Shown here: positions 24,352 to 36,069 of the stretch, in pieces
Layout of the letters: each line of letters begins with the position of its first letter
Numbering within the stretch: position 1 is the stretch's first letter
Origin: Citrus sinensis
Taxonomy: Eukaryota > Streptophyta > Magnoliopsida > Sapindales > Rutaceae
Direction of reading: 5' to 3'
Assembly: GCF_022201045.2 (NCBI RefSeq)
Contig: NC_068560.1
Coordinates: 29,839,501 to 29,903,500, forward strand
Length of the DNA: 64,000 bases
Program-made: the position numbers and the translations under genes
The notes under the pieces: generated by a model
Seen by the model: the letters and a program-made list of their open reading frames with translations, nothing else
Database searches by the model: none
Told to the model about the DNA's origin: nothing

Positions 24352-25053
24352 TAGGGGTGGGCATATTTTAACCGAACCGATCCAAACCGATCCAAACCGA
24401 CCTTTTGGATCGGTTTCATTAGTAAAAAAATTGGTTTCGGTTTATTGGATTGCAAACCGATATCACTCGGTTTGAATTTCGGTTTGGAAAGATTCCAAAC
24501 TGATTCAAACCGATCCAATCCAAAAATATTATATAATTACATTATATTTTAAGTTAAGCAATCTAACTAATTATATTTATCATTTTATGCAGATTTTGAC
24601 AAATCAAAAGTAATTGGGCTATAAATTTTGACGGACAAGATGCACAATATTTTAATTGTCAAATGTTGTTCAAGTTTATTTTAATTTTGTGAGTTTGTTT
24701 TGAATAAACAAGTTAAGAATTTGTTTATTAGAATGTATTATGCTGTAAACTTGTATGGATGTATCTTTGAATTGTTATGTAGATATCAAAGTAGATATGA
24801 ATAATATAAAAGAGGTATCAATTTAGATTACGGACACAAAAAAATAACAAATAATTTAGGTAAAATAATATAAAAGAAGTGAAATTTTAGCTAATAAATT
24901 CAAACCAGATCCAAACCGATCCGGTCGATTTGGATCGGTTCAGTTTGAAAAAATTTTAGGTTGATATCGGTTTGAAAATATTTCAAACCGATTAGTTTGG
25001 ATCGGTTTGAGAATATGTCCCAAACCGATCCAAACCGAATTTGCCCACCCCTA
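24352..25053. mobile_element. non-autonomous hAT-type element with AACCGATCC subterminal repeats
   Basis: Perfect 12-bp ends TAGGGGTGGGCA and TGCCCACCCCTA are flanked by a perfect 8-bp target duplication GTCTTGCA (24344-24351 and 25054-25061). Both subterminal regions carry many copies of CCAAACCGATCC or its complement, which would pair the two ends over more than 100 bp. There is no transposase ORF. It inserted exactly at the acceptor of the SDI1-like exon that follows; removing it restores CTTGCAG|GG. Confidence 0.9.
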
Positions 25054-25061
25054 GTCTTGCA

Positions 25062-25470
25062 GGGAAATTTGGGCTGGGCCTACATGCAAAAATCAAACTT
25101 CATGGCAGCCGAGATATTGTATCAGAAAGCCCAAATGATTGATCCGGACGCCAACAAGGCATGCAATATGGGCCTCTGTCTAATCAAACGCACCAGATAC
25201 AACGGAGCGCGTTCGGTACTGGAAGACGTGTTGTACGGTAGAATACCCGACTCCGAGGATGGCAGGACTAGAAAACGGGCCGAGGAATTGTTACTGGAAC
25301 TGGAATCAAAGCAGCCTCAGCCCGACTTGTCGGATATTTTAGGCCTCAATTTAGATGACGAATTTGTTAATGGGCTTGAGGAGATGGCGAGGGTATGGGC
25401 TCCATCAAGATCCAAAAGGCTTCTCATCTTTGAAGAGATTTCTTCCTTTAGGGATCGGATTAGCATGTTA
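25062..25470 (+). pseudogene. 3' exon remnant of an SDI1/MS5-like TPR gene
   Basis: The reading frame (GNLGWAYMQKSNF, ILYQKAQMIDPDANKACNM, CLIKRTRYNGARSVLEDVL, FEEISSFRDRIS) matches the last exon of the SULFUR DEFICIENCY-INDUCED 1 / POLLENLESS3-MS5 family, whose members carry TPR repeats. About 130 codons survive without a stop. The upstream exons, which should carry the start and first TPRs, are not found between here and ECH. The normal stop after the RDR.. ending is gone, and the frame runs on into the next element. A hAT element sits on the acceptor and a Mutator-like MITE begins just after the exon. I read it as a dead fragment. Distant exons spliced across the hAT cannot be fully excluded. 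Confidence 0.75.
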
Positions 25471-25488
25471 ACTCCATCTTACTATTTA

Positions 25489-26200
25489 GGGGATTGTCAC
25501 TTTTCACATACAGTAATTAACATATATCATTTATCTCCCTTTTATTTTTATAATAACCAAAAATCTCCCTAACAACATAAGTTTACAATATTACCCTTAA
25601 TTTTTAATTACTCTTTTATTTACATTTATTATAAAATAAATAAATTACATGAATAAAAACTAAATAAAAAAACTAAATATTAAAAACAAGAAATATATGT
25701 TTTGATATGAGCAAAAAAATTAATAATAATTTTTTTGTAATTATTTATTCTGTGAACATTTTCTTATAATAAACATTTTGTAATATTTTAAAATTAAATG
25801 TAAAAAATATAGGCAAAATATTTTATTATTTATCTTATAATAAATTTTTATTTGTCATTCAAATTTTCTTATTATAATTTTTTTATCATTTTATAATAAA
25901 TTTCTTATATATTTATTATAAGAAAATTTGCACAAAATAAATAAGTACAAGAAAAAAAATTTATTATTAATTTTTTTCTCATATCAAAACATATATTTCT
26001 TGTTTTTAATGCTTAATTTTTTATTTAGTTTCTATTCATGCTATTTATTTAATTTATAATAAATATAAATAAAAGAGTAGTTGAAAATAATGGTAATATT
26101 ATAAACTTATGTTATCAGGGGGGTTTTTACCCATTATAAAAATAACAGGAGAAAAAATAGTATATGTTAATTAATGTAAAGAGGAAATTGGTAATTTCCC
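25489..26200. mobile_element. Mutator-like long-TIR MITE
   Basis: A perfect 9-bp target duplication TACTATTTA (25480-25488 and 26201-26209) flanks long imperfect inverted arms: GGGGATTGTCACTTTTCAC on the left, and the right arm read in reverse begins GGGAAATTACCAATTTCC. The arms can be followed inward for more than 100 bp (AATTAACATATA, TTATTTTTATAAT, ACATAAGTTTA). A 9-bp duplication and long arms are typical of Mutator-like elements. The interior is AT-rich and non-coding. Confidence 0.85.
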
Positions 26201-26672
26201 TACTATTTATGGAATCAAAGAGGGTGTCAATAAAAATTATCTATGTTTCAAATTTTTTTATGGGGTATATTTGGAAAAGGGTTTTAAGAGGATAATGGTG
26301 GAGTGCCAATAGTACAACTCTCAGAACAAATGTGTATGCCATGCTTATGGGTTGGATTGAGCTGTTCATTTGTCCAAAACAATTGCCCAATGGTCCAATA
26401 TTTTTGCTCTGCGAAGTTCAGAGCCATGTACTGCTGACAGTTTTTCCACCAGGCAACAAACATTCAACATAACAGAAAATAGAGGAGGTGATGAAATATA
26501 GAATGAGAGGCTGTGGATATAACCAAAGTGAAGTGGGTCATTGTCTTATCCAAACTGTAAGAATGAGAGAGAACCCAGGAGTGATGAAATGGGCACAGCC
26601 AGAATCTTTCAAAATTTCATTAAACCAAGTCCCTCCAATACCAAGTTGAGAGGCAGAGGCTAAGCAGCAACC

Positions 26673-29600
26673 ATGGCAAGCACGGTGGTTGTGCAGCACC
26701 AAACACAGCCTTCTTTCTCCACCCTCACTTCGTCTCTTTCTGACTTCAATGGCACTAGAATCCACTCTCAAATTCAGGTCCCCTCATCTCTCTTTCTCTA
26801 TATCGCATATTAATAATTTAACCTTGATATGTTAAAAGTTGTCAACGACTATGGTATTGCTGATTTTTAGTGGTTTTAGTTTCTTGTCTACTTGAAAAGT
26901 TGCCAAAAATGAATTGTAACAAAATTCTCGATATGTTACATATACATATAGCAGTATAGGAGAAAGGTGTTGCAGCCAAAAGTAGGGCTGCAAATTACAG
27001 CTTCTAGTGAAAAGAACATTCTTATAATGGGAGGAACTCGATTCATTGGTGTATTTCTTTCAAGACTCCTAGTCAAAGAGGGTCATCAGGTATATGAGTA
27101 TTGCCAATTTCTTGTGTTTTCTTGTTTCCATTTTTTTTCCCCCCATATTGTTGTATCGGGTAAGTTTTGAGTTCATATCACATTGTTCTCAATTCAATTG
27201 TTTCTTTGGCAGGTGACCTTGTTTACTAGGGGAAAGGCACCAATCGCCCAACAATTGCCCGGTGAATCAGACCAGGAATTCGCCGAATTTTCTTCCAAGG
27301 TATAATTACATATGTTTGAAAAGTGTGTTTGACATATTGGATTACCTTTCAAAGGTGTGAATTAGCATGCAACAAGTATTAAAGGTTTTTTATTAATTAT
27401 TATTTTTTTCCCAGATCTTGCATTTGAAAGGAGACAGAAAGGACTATGATTTTGTGAAATCCAGTCTCTCTGCCAAAGGCTTTGATGTTGTTTATGATAT
27501 AAATGGTATGTCCAGTCTTATTAGTGCACTCTTTTTTAACTAACAGACTGTAAATCTCACTCTCTTTTCTTCAACATATTGAATATTTTTTTGTCATATC
27601 TTCAGGACGAGAGGCAGATGAAGTCGAACCCATATTGGATGCACTGCCAAATCTAGAACAGTATGCTAAAGATATTTATAGAGTTTAATTAGCTATTTTA
27701 AAAGTCATTTCTTTCATTTTAACCCATCAGGTCTTTAGTAGGGTTAATAGTTAAACATTTTTTAAGTCTTTTAAATAAGATGAATTCCAAAATTTGACAT
27801 GAAGTTCCTTTAATACTGTTAAGAATACAGATCAAATTGGAATGGGCACAGTTAAATAATAAATTTTGCAGAAGAGAAATCCCACTCAGTGTAGATAGGC
27901 ATGTCAACACTGATGGTGAGCAAAAAGTGAAATAGCTTGCTTGATTTAGTTGAATAGATAATTAAATAATAACATGGATATATTTAGTTGCGTAATGTCT
28001 AACAGTACTACATTCCTTAGAGTGAAGAGGCTGAAAACCTTCATTAGCATGTTAGTAATGAAGTTGGCAGCAAATAAATTGAATAGTATGAGCTAACAGG
28101 ATAGATAATCAGTATTTCCAAGAACCTTCCGTTTATGCTTTTATATCTAAGCTCACTAACAATCCTTTCATTATTTTTCATGATCTCAAACAATTAGGAA
28201 ATCTCTTTTCTGCTGATTCTCAGGTTCATCTACTGCTCCTCAGCTGGTGTTTATCTAAAATCTGACCTTTTACCACACTGTGAGGTAAGTCCATAGATAT
28301 AATTTTGTTTTAGAATGCTTAAACCAAAGATTTTGATGTAATGAAATTTTTGACACAAAATCATTTGTAGCTTGTCCAAATGTATTCGGGGAGATCTTTT
28401 GAAAGTAGGAAACCAAAGTAGTTGCATTTAACATTACTAGCATATCAAAACAACTTTTTTTTCTGAAGTTTATACCCTCCTCTTTGTTGAACGGCCCTGT
28501 TAGCTCATTAGCTAGTGCCATTATTGAGAGGTCTGAAGATTTTCCTTAGGCTAGGGCTGAGTGCATAGTCTGAATATAATTAGTGTCAACTACTCTACAA
28601 CCACAAGTAATAATGAGTTTCAAGTTAAATGATGAGACTACCCTCTCTGTTTTTTGTTCTTCCACTTCAGCCAACCCTTGCCTTTTCTAGTCCAGTTTTG
28701 GCTTCTAAAATTTCATCTTTTCCCCTGCCATACACTCTGAAAGCAGAAGCTCTATTATACTCTAGCATGCTGTTTTCTTCCCATGTATTTCTCATGTGGC
28801 TGACGGTGGTTCTGCACTTCTGCCCAGTGGTGTGAGATTTTAAATATTTGTTACTTGCAAAAATGGCGAAACTGTTGCCAACTTGTTTTTTCTTTTCATT
28901 TATGGTTATTGCTATGTTTTCGTAACTTGGTGTTTCTTTCTTAATCTAATTTTCCCTTACATATCTTCTAATCAATTATCTGCTGATTATTAGACCGACA
29001 CTGTTGATCCAAAGAGCAGGCACAAGGGAAAGCTTAATACAGAGTCCGTACTGGAATCAAAAGGCGTGAACTGGACTTCTTTAAGGCCAGTCTATATATA
29101 TGGTCCCTTGAACTACAACCCTGTTGAAGAGTGGTTCTTCCACCGTTTGAAAGCAGGTCGCCCAATTCCAATCCCAGGCTCCGGAATACAAGTAACCCAG
29201 CTTGGTCATGTAAAGGTTAGAAAACTATAAATCTCTATTAATTGCTCATGTACTTCGAAGCAGCTCTTATATGAATCACTTTAAATCAACTTTTCATATA
29301 TAAATATATAATTAGGTTTATTTCTCCTTTCTAGAGAAATTATAGCCAAATAAGAAGTTAGTTTGCAAGTAACTCCAGTTAAAATTTTAACAACAAGAGT
29401 CACCTCTATTTGATAATTTCTATACAGTGTACATACTACTAAACCAATGTTCTTCTGCTAATAGTCGTCCACCAGTGCTTATAATATTTGTAAAAATAAT
29501 GTCTATAGTAAGATGCAATTTTACAATTGCAGGACTTGGCTAGGGCCTTTGTTCAGGTTCTTGGTAATGAAAAAGCCAGCAGGCAGGTATTCAACATCTC

Positions 29601-30435
29601 AGGAGAGAAGTATGTCACCTTTGATGGATTAGCCAGGGCATGTGCAAAGGTGACAGGGTATTGTATTGCTGGTAGTGTCGAACATAGAATGCCAGATGAT
29701 TGAAGTTAACTAACAGAAAGATTCTCTCATTTTCTATTTTATTTTTCCTCAGGCTGCTGGATTTCCGGAGCCTGAACTTGTGCACTACAACCCCAAAGAG
29801 TTTGACTTTGGTAAAAAGAAGGCTTTTCCATTCAGGGACCAGGTAATTGCAAGCTTAAAAACTGCATTTTCAGTCAACATGGTTAAGAGATCGATGCTGG
29901 CATTCTATATTTGCATATAATCCAAAAATCTTGGAGACCTTGAAAAATAGCATTATTCAATACTCCTCTGAAAATGATATTCAAAGGATAAGGCTCCTAT
30001 CAAGAAGAAAATTCTTTAAGGTGAGATCAGCATCTAGAAAGTAGAAACTAGGAACTTTTCATGGTAATCTTTTTCTTATTCATCAACATGGTCAAAGGTT
30101 ACCCAGAAATGGAGGAGAAATGTTGTTTCCAAATTTGCCATTTATTTTAGCATGATGGTTTTTCAGCCAATATCATTGTTATCACCTTGCCAAAATCAAA
30201 GGAAAATTTTTGGGAACTTTTTATTTTATTTTATTTTTGTGTGTAATGCATGCAGCATTTCTTTGCGTCAGTTGAGAAGGCAAAGCATGTGCTCGGATGG
30301 AAACCTGAGTTTGACCTGGTGGAAGGTCTTGCAGACTCATACAACCTAGACTTTGGCAGGGGCACATACAGGAAAGAGGCTGATTTCTCCACAGATGACA
30401 TGATTCTCGGCAAGAAACTCGTTCTTCAGGCCTAG
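26673..30435 (+). CDS. CSP41B: chloroplast stem-loop binding protein CSP41b (CRB, At1g09340 orthologue)
   Basis: Ten exons are read in phase (26673-26777, 26955-27089, 27213-27299, 27415-27505, 27606-27660, 28224-28284, 28994-29215, 29533-29649, 29753-29842, 30256-30435). They give 380 residues, against 378 recalled for Arabidopsis. A transit peptide of about 50 residues precedes an atypical SDR/NAD-epimerase fold with the nucleotide-binding loop GGTRFIG (61-67). Further blocks are 'KGDRKDYDFVKSSLSAKGFD', IYCSSAGVYLKS, RPVYIYGPLNYNPVEEWFFH, 'NISGEKYVTFDGLA' and the C-terminal 'FASVEKAKHVLGWKPEFDL'. The protein binds and stabilises plastid RNAs and associates with stromal ribosomes, affecting photosynthesis and circadian output. 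Its 5' end is the source of the PNSL1 leader at 14768-15145. Confidence 0.96.
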
Positions 30436-32738
30436 TTCATTCACACATTTCCTAGGGTTTTTTTTTTTTCCCTCCTTATAGTTACTTTGTTGATCATTTT
30501 CATCCAAGCTCTAGGCTGCCTACTGTTCATGGTTTATGGTTTCAACTGAAAATATTTGAGTTCCACATGTATCGTAAACCTTGTATGAGAATTAATAAAT
30601 CAATGCAAGTCATTTTCTCGACTTTTATGTTTCTTGTAGCATAGGCAACTACAGGTTCTCAATGTTTGAACTTTGAACATCATCCTTTGCAAGCCATGAT
30701 GGTTTGAAAATGGTTAAAGGCCATGGATCCTCCGACTCCGACTCCCCGTCGTAGTTTTGAACTAAAGCCCATGAAATGTGCCACTGTTTTATCAGCCTAT
30801 GTAGCGAGCCCAGATGTAGTAGGGCAGCAACAGCCGCAGGGTGAATGAAATTTTCGATCTTTTACAGGGCAAAACGGACATTGTATATGGAGTATACAAT
30901 ATTCGTCTCCCTTGACTTTATTTAATAGTTAATATTAATGCATGGGAACGTCATGTCAATATTATATAGTCATTTTGAGACACGTAATGCTGAAATCCTT
31001 TTCCCGTTTTGCTGGGAAATGACTAACACCTCTATAACAAACGCGTCACACTCAAGTCTTAATAGATTCATTTGCAGCAAAGCCTCGTAGACATCGATTA
31101 GTGCATTTGCATTTGCATTTGCATTTTGTGGGTGGACGCGACGTGTAAAAGTAAACTTGAATTTCACTTGATGATCTTATTATTCCTGGTATGGGTATAA
31201 CAAGAGCATTATCACTTTTGACTCTTTTTCTCAATAAATAAAATATTGTAAATAATCCAACCGATATGGGGAACTAGAAAGTTGTAAAATAAAACCCCTC
31301 AAAGTTGAAAGTTATCTCCACAAATCTCGTAAAATCTTGACTGTTGATTATCTTAGTTTCCTTAAACAAAACAATACAAAACAAAGTTATAAAGGTATGT
31401 AGCTCAACCAATACCATGCCCACTTAATTAGGCTTCCCATAAGAAAAATTAACAATGGAAAACAACATTACTTTTCTTGTTTAAAAAATATTACCTATAT
31501 GATTATAAGTGGTAAAATTTTTATAAAGGAGGTTAAAGAAATTTAGGGTTCAAAATCTAAGTAGATAGAGGGCCATGTTTACATCCTCAGAATGCCGTAA
31601 ATTAATAATAATACTTACAAACATGAGAAATGGTGCATTGGTTTCACAAATATATAGGAAAGATGACACGATAAATCAATATGATCATATCATATAAACG
31701 CTTGAATGGTAATGTTAGACTTATAAATTTGAAACTCAAAATTTGTCTAACATTATATGTCAATAATTATGAAGTTATTGATAGGTGTCTTATTAGTTAG
31801 AATGTAAATTTTGGATCTCCGTTTTCCAAACTTAGCAACGCCTAATATGATTACAATTTATTAATATCGATATTATATTTCTGTTTATGGAAGATTGTAT
31901 TCATTTGATTATGTACCTATATCAATTCCGCATCTTAATTTTCTAAGCTTACCATTTAAGTAAGAAAATATTTATTAATAGAACTAACATTCTTATTGAG
32001 ATTGAAACTATCAACGGTATGTATAATTTTTGGAGAATGCTAATCTATTTATCCATATACATCATCATCTCTCTTTTTCAATTAACTAACTCGAATAAGG
32101 AATGTAATCACTTGGAATTTTCTATCATATTAACTGCATTAAAATGGCAGTAGATCAACTATTGATGAAGTTTCCTTAAAATTTGGCAGCTCTTGATTCA
32201 TGTAATTTCATGAACATCAAGAATCTTGGAGCATATTCCCAAAATGTGAAAGTTCCCTGGTCAAATTATACATACAACTTTTCTTGATGTTGATTTGAAA
32301 CCACAAAAAAATATTATCCGTTAAAAATTGGTCGGTTTAGTCTAAAGTTGAAACATTATCTTAAAACTAAGTCTAATTTCATTATCTAGTAATTAATTGT
32401 AGGGCCCATGTCAGGCCCAACTAACTTAACTACATTTACTAGGAAAAGTCCCTCATCGTTGTTCAAGGAAGTTGCTTCTATTTGTGCCAGCATGGCTTCA
32501 CACCGTCCGCTAAATTAGATGCTGAAACGTGTCAGCTCTTCGTACAATCGGACCCCTCTGAAATGGACACGAAACGGGTATCTGTGGGGCCCACCGGAAA
32601 CACGCTTGTGGTTGCGGTTATGAACGGTCGTGCGGGGTCGCCACGTAGCAAAGTAAAAAAGACTGCGTGGCTGTTTTTGGACTGGACCCCAGTGTGACTT
32701 TATTAAATCTCTTGAAAAATAGTGCCCTGTGGGCCTGC
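30436..32738. other. CSP41b 3' flank and distal galactinol synthase upstream region
   Basis: There is no gene here. A short hexamer array of four ATTTGC units is at about 31104-31126. The remainder is AT-rich, with no inverted-repeat element that I could delimit. Confidence 0.5.
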
Positions 32739-32763
32739 CACGTGCCGTATCCGAATACGTGGC
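32739..32763. promoter_or_regulatory. G-box and ABRE-type ACGT elements upstream of galactinol synthase
   Basis: CACGTG (32739-32744, within GCCACGTGCC) and ACGTGGC (32757-32763) lie about 880 bp upstream of the start codon. Both match bZIP/ABF binding cores known from stress-induced genes. This is motif matching only. Confidence 0.45.
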
Positions 32764-33094
32764 GTCAAACCGTGTGGTTTTCGTGGGAAGTAATTAGAGG
32801 GCCCGGGTTTGGTGGCGGTGGAAGCTAAAATGGTAATGTAAATTAATTTTTAAAACACGCTTTTTCCCTTTTTATTATTAAAGGGATTTTGATATTGGAT
32901 TAATAATATAGAAAGGTCTCTCTCACTGGACAAAAATACCATCACACTTGTCTTGTAATAAAGGGCCGATTACGATGTCTGAAGCTGTAAAACAAAGGAT
33001 AAATAAAGGGTGTTTCCATAATACGCGAAGAGATTGACGGAGGATCTTCGAGGATATTCTCATTAACTATATTAATTTTCCCCCTTTTTCGTGC

Positions 33095-33100
33095 ACCGAC
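33095..33100 (+). promoter_or_regulatory. DRE/CRT core ACCGAC upstream of galactinol synthase
   Basis: ACCGAC lies about 330 bp upstream of the TATA box. DREB/CBF factors bind this core, and galactinol synthase genes are well-known cold and drought targets of that pathway. A 6-bp match alone is weak. Confidence 0.4.
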
Positions 33101-33427
33101 TAGATCTAGAATTGTCTTGTTGTAACCGTCAGATCTAGTCGGCTGCCACACGTAGAGTGCGATCTCTTTGGTGGAAAGATAACGCATTCAAGTTTTGAGT
33201 AACGGCAGTCAAGCCAATACAGTTGCAAGTCAAATACCCAAACGTCGGCGTTTCGCTCTTAAAAGCGGATAAAGTATTTAACAAATCTTTGTCCTTTAGC
33301 GATTTTTTTTTTTTGACTGGGTGGGAAAAGATTTCAAACAGATCAGCTTTCCCTAACCTAGAAAATTCATTAATTAAAAAAACCAAAATTTCAGTTTTTT
33401 TCCAGAATTACACCAACCCCGAATTCC

Positions 33428-33435
33428 TATAAATA
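33428..33435 (+). promoter_or_regulatory. TATA box of galactinol synthase
   Basis: TATAAATA lies 193 bp before the ATG. A C- and A-rich leader with no upstream ATG clearly in use follows it. Confidence 0.7.
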
Positions 33436-33620
33436 CATACCCCCACCATCCCCTTTATCCTCACATCACAAAACACAAGAACCTTAAAAGAAAAAACACT
33501 CATTTGTCTTCAAACAACCTTCAAAAAGTCTCCTTCGTTTTCTGTCAATCCAAACACTTTCACTCACTCTTCTTCAATACTCATTTCATATCTTCACTTC
33601 CTCTCAGAACCCTTTTCACC

Positions 33621-34865
33621 ATGGCCCCTGATATCACCCCCACCACCATCACCAAAACCACTTCCCTGTCCAAAACACCAAGTCTGCCAAAGCGTGCGTA
33701 CGTCACGTTCTTGGCCGGCGACGGTGACTACTGGAAAGGAGTCGTTGGCTTGGTTAAGGGCTTGAGAAAAGCCAAAAGCAAGTACCCTTTGTTGGTCGCA
33801 ATGCTCCCTGATGTCCCCGAGGAGCACAGAAAAATCCTCATCGAACAAGGTTGCTTCTTGAGAGAGATCGAGCCTGTGTATCCTCCTGAGAATCAGACTC
33901 AATTTGCCATGGCCTATTATGTCATCAACTACTCCAAGCTTCGTATTTGGGAGGTAAGCTGTGTTTTTTCCTTTTATTTTAATTTTTCCTTTTTTGCATG
34001 TGTTACACGTACGTACGTTCCTTTTTTTCTTTTTTTTTTGTCGGTTACTAATTTGGTCACTGTCTTTGCAGTTTGTGGAGTATAGCAAGATGATATACTT
34101 GGATGGTGACATACAAGTGTTTGATAATATAGACCACCTGTTTGACTTGCCTGATGGATACTTTTATGCTGTGATGGACTGCTTCTGTGAGAAGACGTGG
34201 AGCCATACCCCTCAGTTCAAGATCGGTTACTGCCAGCAGTGCCCTGATAAGGTCAAGTGGCCAGCTGAGCTTGGCCCCAAGCCTGCCTTATACTTCAACG
34301 CTGGCATGTTTGTGTTTGAGCCAAGCCTCTCCACTTATCATGATCTCCTTGAGACTGTCCAAATCACTACCCCGACCTCTTTTGCCGAGCAGGACTTTCT
34401 GAACATGTACTTCAGGGACATTTACAGGCCCATCCCTCCCATTTACAATCTTGTCGTTGCCATGCTCTGGCGCCACCCAGAGAACGTTGAGGCAGACAAA
34501 GCCAAGGTCGTTCACTATTGTGCTGCTGTAAGTACCATATTATGACTTCGCTTCATGTTTTCATAAATTAATTTAATATATCTTGTCCTCGTGATGTAAA
34601 AAGAAATCTGATGATTCATTTATATATCATAAAGGGGTCTAAGCCATGGAGGTTTACTGGCAAGGAAGAGAACATGCAGAGGGAGGACATCAAGATGCTG
34701 GTGCAAAAATGGTGGGACATATTCAATGACGAGTCACTGGATTACAAGAACTATGTGCCTCCAGATGAGGATGCTGAGGACGAGGCCGCGAGGGCGCAAC
34801 CGTTCCTGATGGCACTTTCGGAGGCCGGTGTTGTTTACTACGTTGCCGCCCCGTCTGCTGCTTAG
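33621..34865 (+). CDS. GOLS: galactinol synthase (GT8 family)
   Basis: Three exons (33621-33953, 34072-34527, 34635-34865) give 339 residues. The enzyme transfers galactose from UDP-galactose to myo-inositol, the first committed step of raffinose-family oligosaccharide synthesis, in the cytosol. Diagnostic features are RAYVTFLAGDGDYWKGVVGL near the start, the metal-binding DGD (122-124) in MIYLDGDIQVFDN, CFCEKTWSHTPQ, 'FNAGMFVFEPSL', 'FAEQDFLNMYF' and the family's hydrophobic C-terminal APSAA. The start MAPDI fits other family members. An in-frame ATG 39 codons upstream is preceded by the TATA box but would add an untypical leader. Arabidopsis GolS2 (At1g56600) and GolS3 (At1g09350) sit beside the orthologues of this window's neighbours. 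Confidence 0.96.
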
Positions 34866-36069
34866 AGATGGATTGATGCATGCATGGCTAGTTGAAAGTT
34901 GGAAATATGGAAGCTAATTATTATATATTAAGTTGCATAGGAGTATAGTTTTTTCCCCGCCTCAAAAAAGCAAAAAAAAAAAGAGAATTTTTACTCTGAT
35001 TGTGCTGGTGGCTCTTCCTTATGGTGGAAGAAGAACACCTACTTCTTTTCTTTTTTTCTAAAAATGTATTATACAGGAGGTTGAGGTTTTAATTCAATCC
35101 TCCTTTTTGTAATTGTCTGGTTTGTTAATTATTTTTAAATTAATATATGAACAAATATTCAGTGTATAATTGGTGTACATGCTCTTTTGTTTCGTTTGCT
35201 TATATGTTTGTTTATTTCTTCCTTTCCTTTGTTTTTTCTTTTAACCAAATGAGCTGTAATGGGATTCGAGGGATCTGAGTTCAAAGCTTGTAATCTATTC
35301 ACAGAAGTTTTAATTGAAGTAACTTGTACAATCAATAGCTCAGTCAAGTTGGCAAAGACATTCGAGCTCAATAAAGAAGAGGAAACGCATACACAGTACG
35401 CGTAACACAACTACAAATTTTAGGTTGTGTTATGAGCCATTTAAGTATTTAGGGATTTATCGCAGTGTAGAAGCTCCTTGTCCTTGATGCCATATCTATT
35501 ACAAAACTTGCAAAATCACTTGGGATAATTCAGCAGTTGTATGAAAAATACACAAAACTACTGAAAGATTTCGAAAGTTTAGTTGTCTCTGGTATGAATC
35601 TCGATGAAGTCTGGTTATTGTTACAAATGGTTGAATAACCACAAGAAAACCTTCTTGATCTGCTTTTTCTCAAAGGATTCATGATGCCAATCTCAACCGC
35701 GGGATTCGATAATTTTTTTAGTATCTTATCATCGCAAAATTCTACGCTGCGACATTTTGGTGAATGATATATAATGTTGTTTTGCGATCCAGTGCTTTTG
35801 TGGTGAAGATTCAATTTTTTGATGAGAAACGTGGTTGAGCATCTGGGATTTCGTGTTTGAATTTTGTCGTACTCTTTACATCAGTAGAAGAAACTGGATT
35901 AAGGAGAGTTTTTGATGAAATGAATCAACAGTGTTAAAATAGACTTTTGTTAATCGTGCTCTTTCACATTGTTATTTATTCAATTAATCATCATTTCGTG
36001 GATTAGTCGTTAAACTTACAGGGAGACAGCGATGGCCCCATACAGATACATGGAAAACACCAGTTCCTA
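34866..36069. other. galactinol synthase 3' flank and intergenic DNA
   Basis: The first 150 bp or so is probable 3' UTR. I recognise no gene, RNA or delimited repeat in the remainder. Confidence 0.45.

Noticed and set aside
24192-24518. 108-codon minus-strand frame with DRFGSVRL-type repeats
   Set aside because: It is translation of the CCAAACCGATCC subterminal repeats of the hAT element.
32482-32697. 71-codon open frame upstream of galactinol synthase
   Set aside because: It lies in promoter DNA with no recognisable similarity and is short enough to arise by chance.
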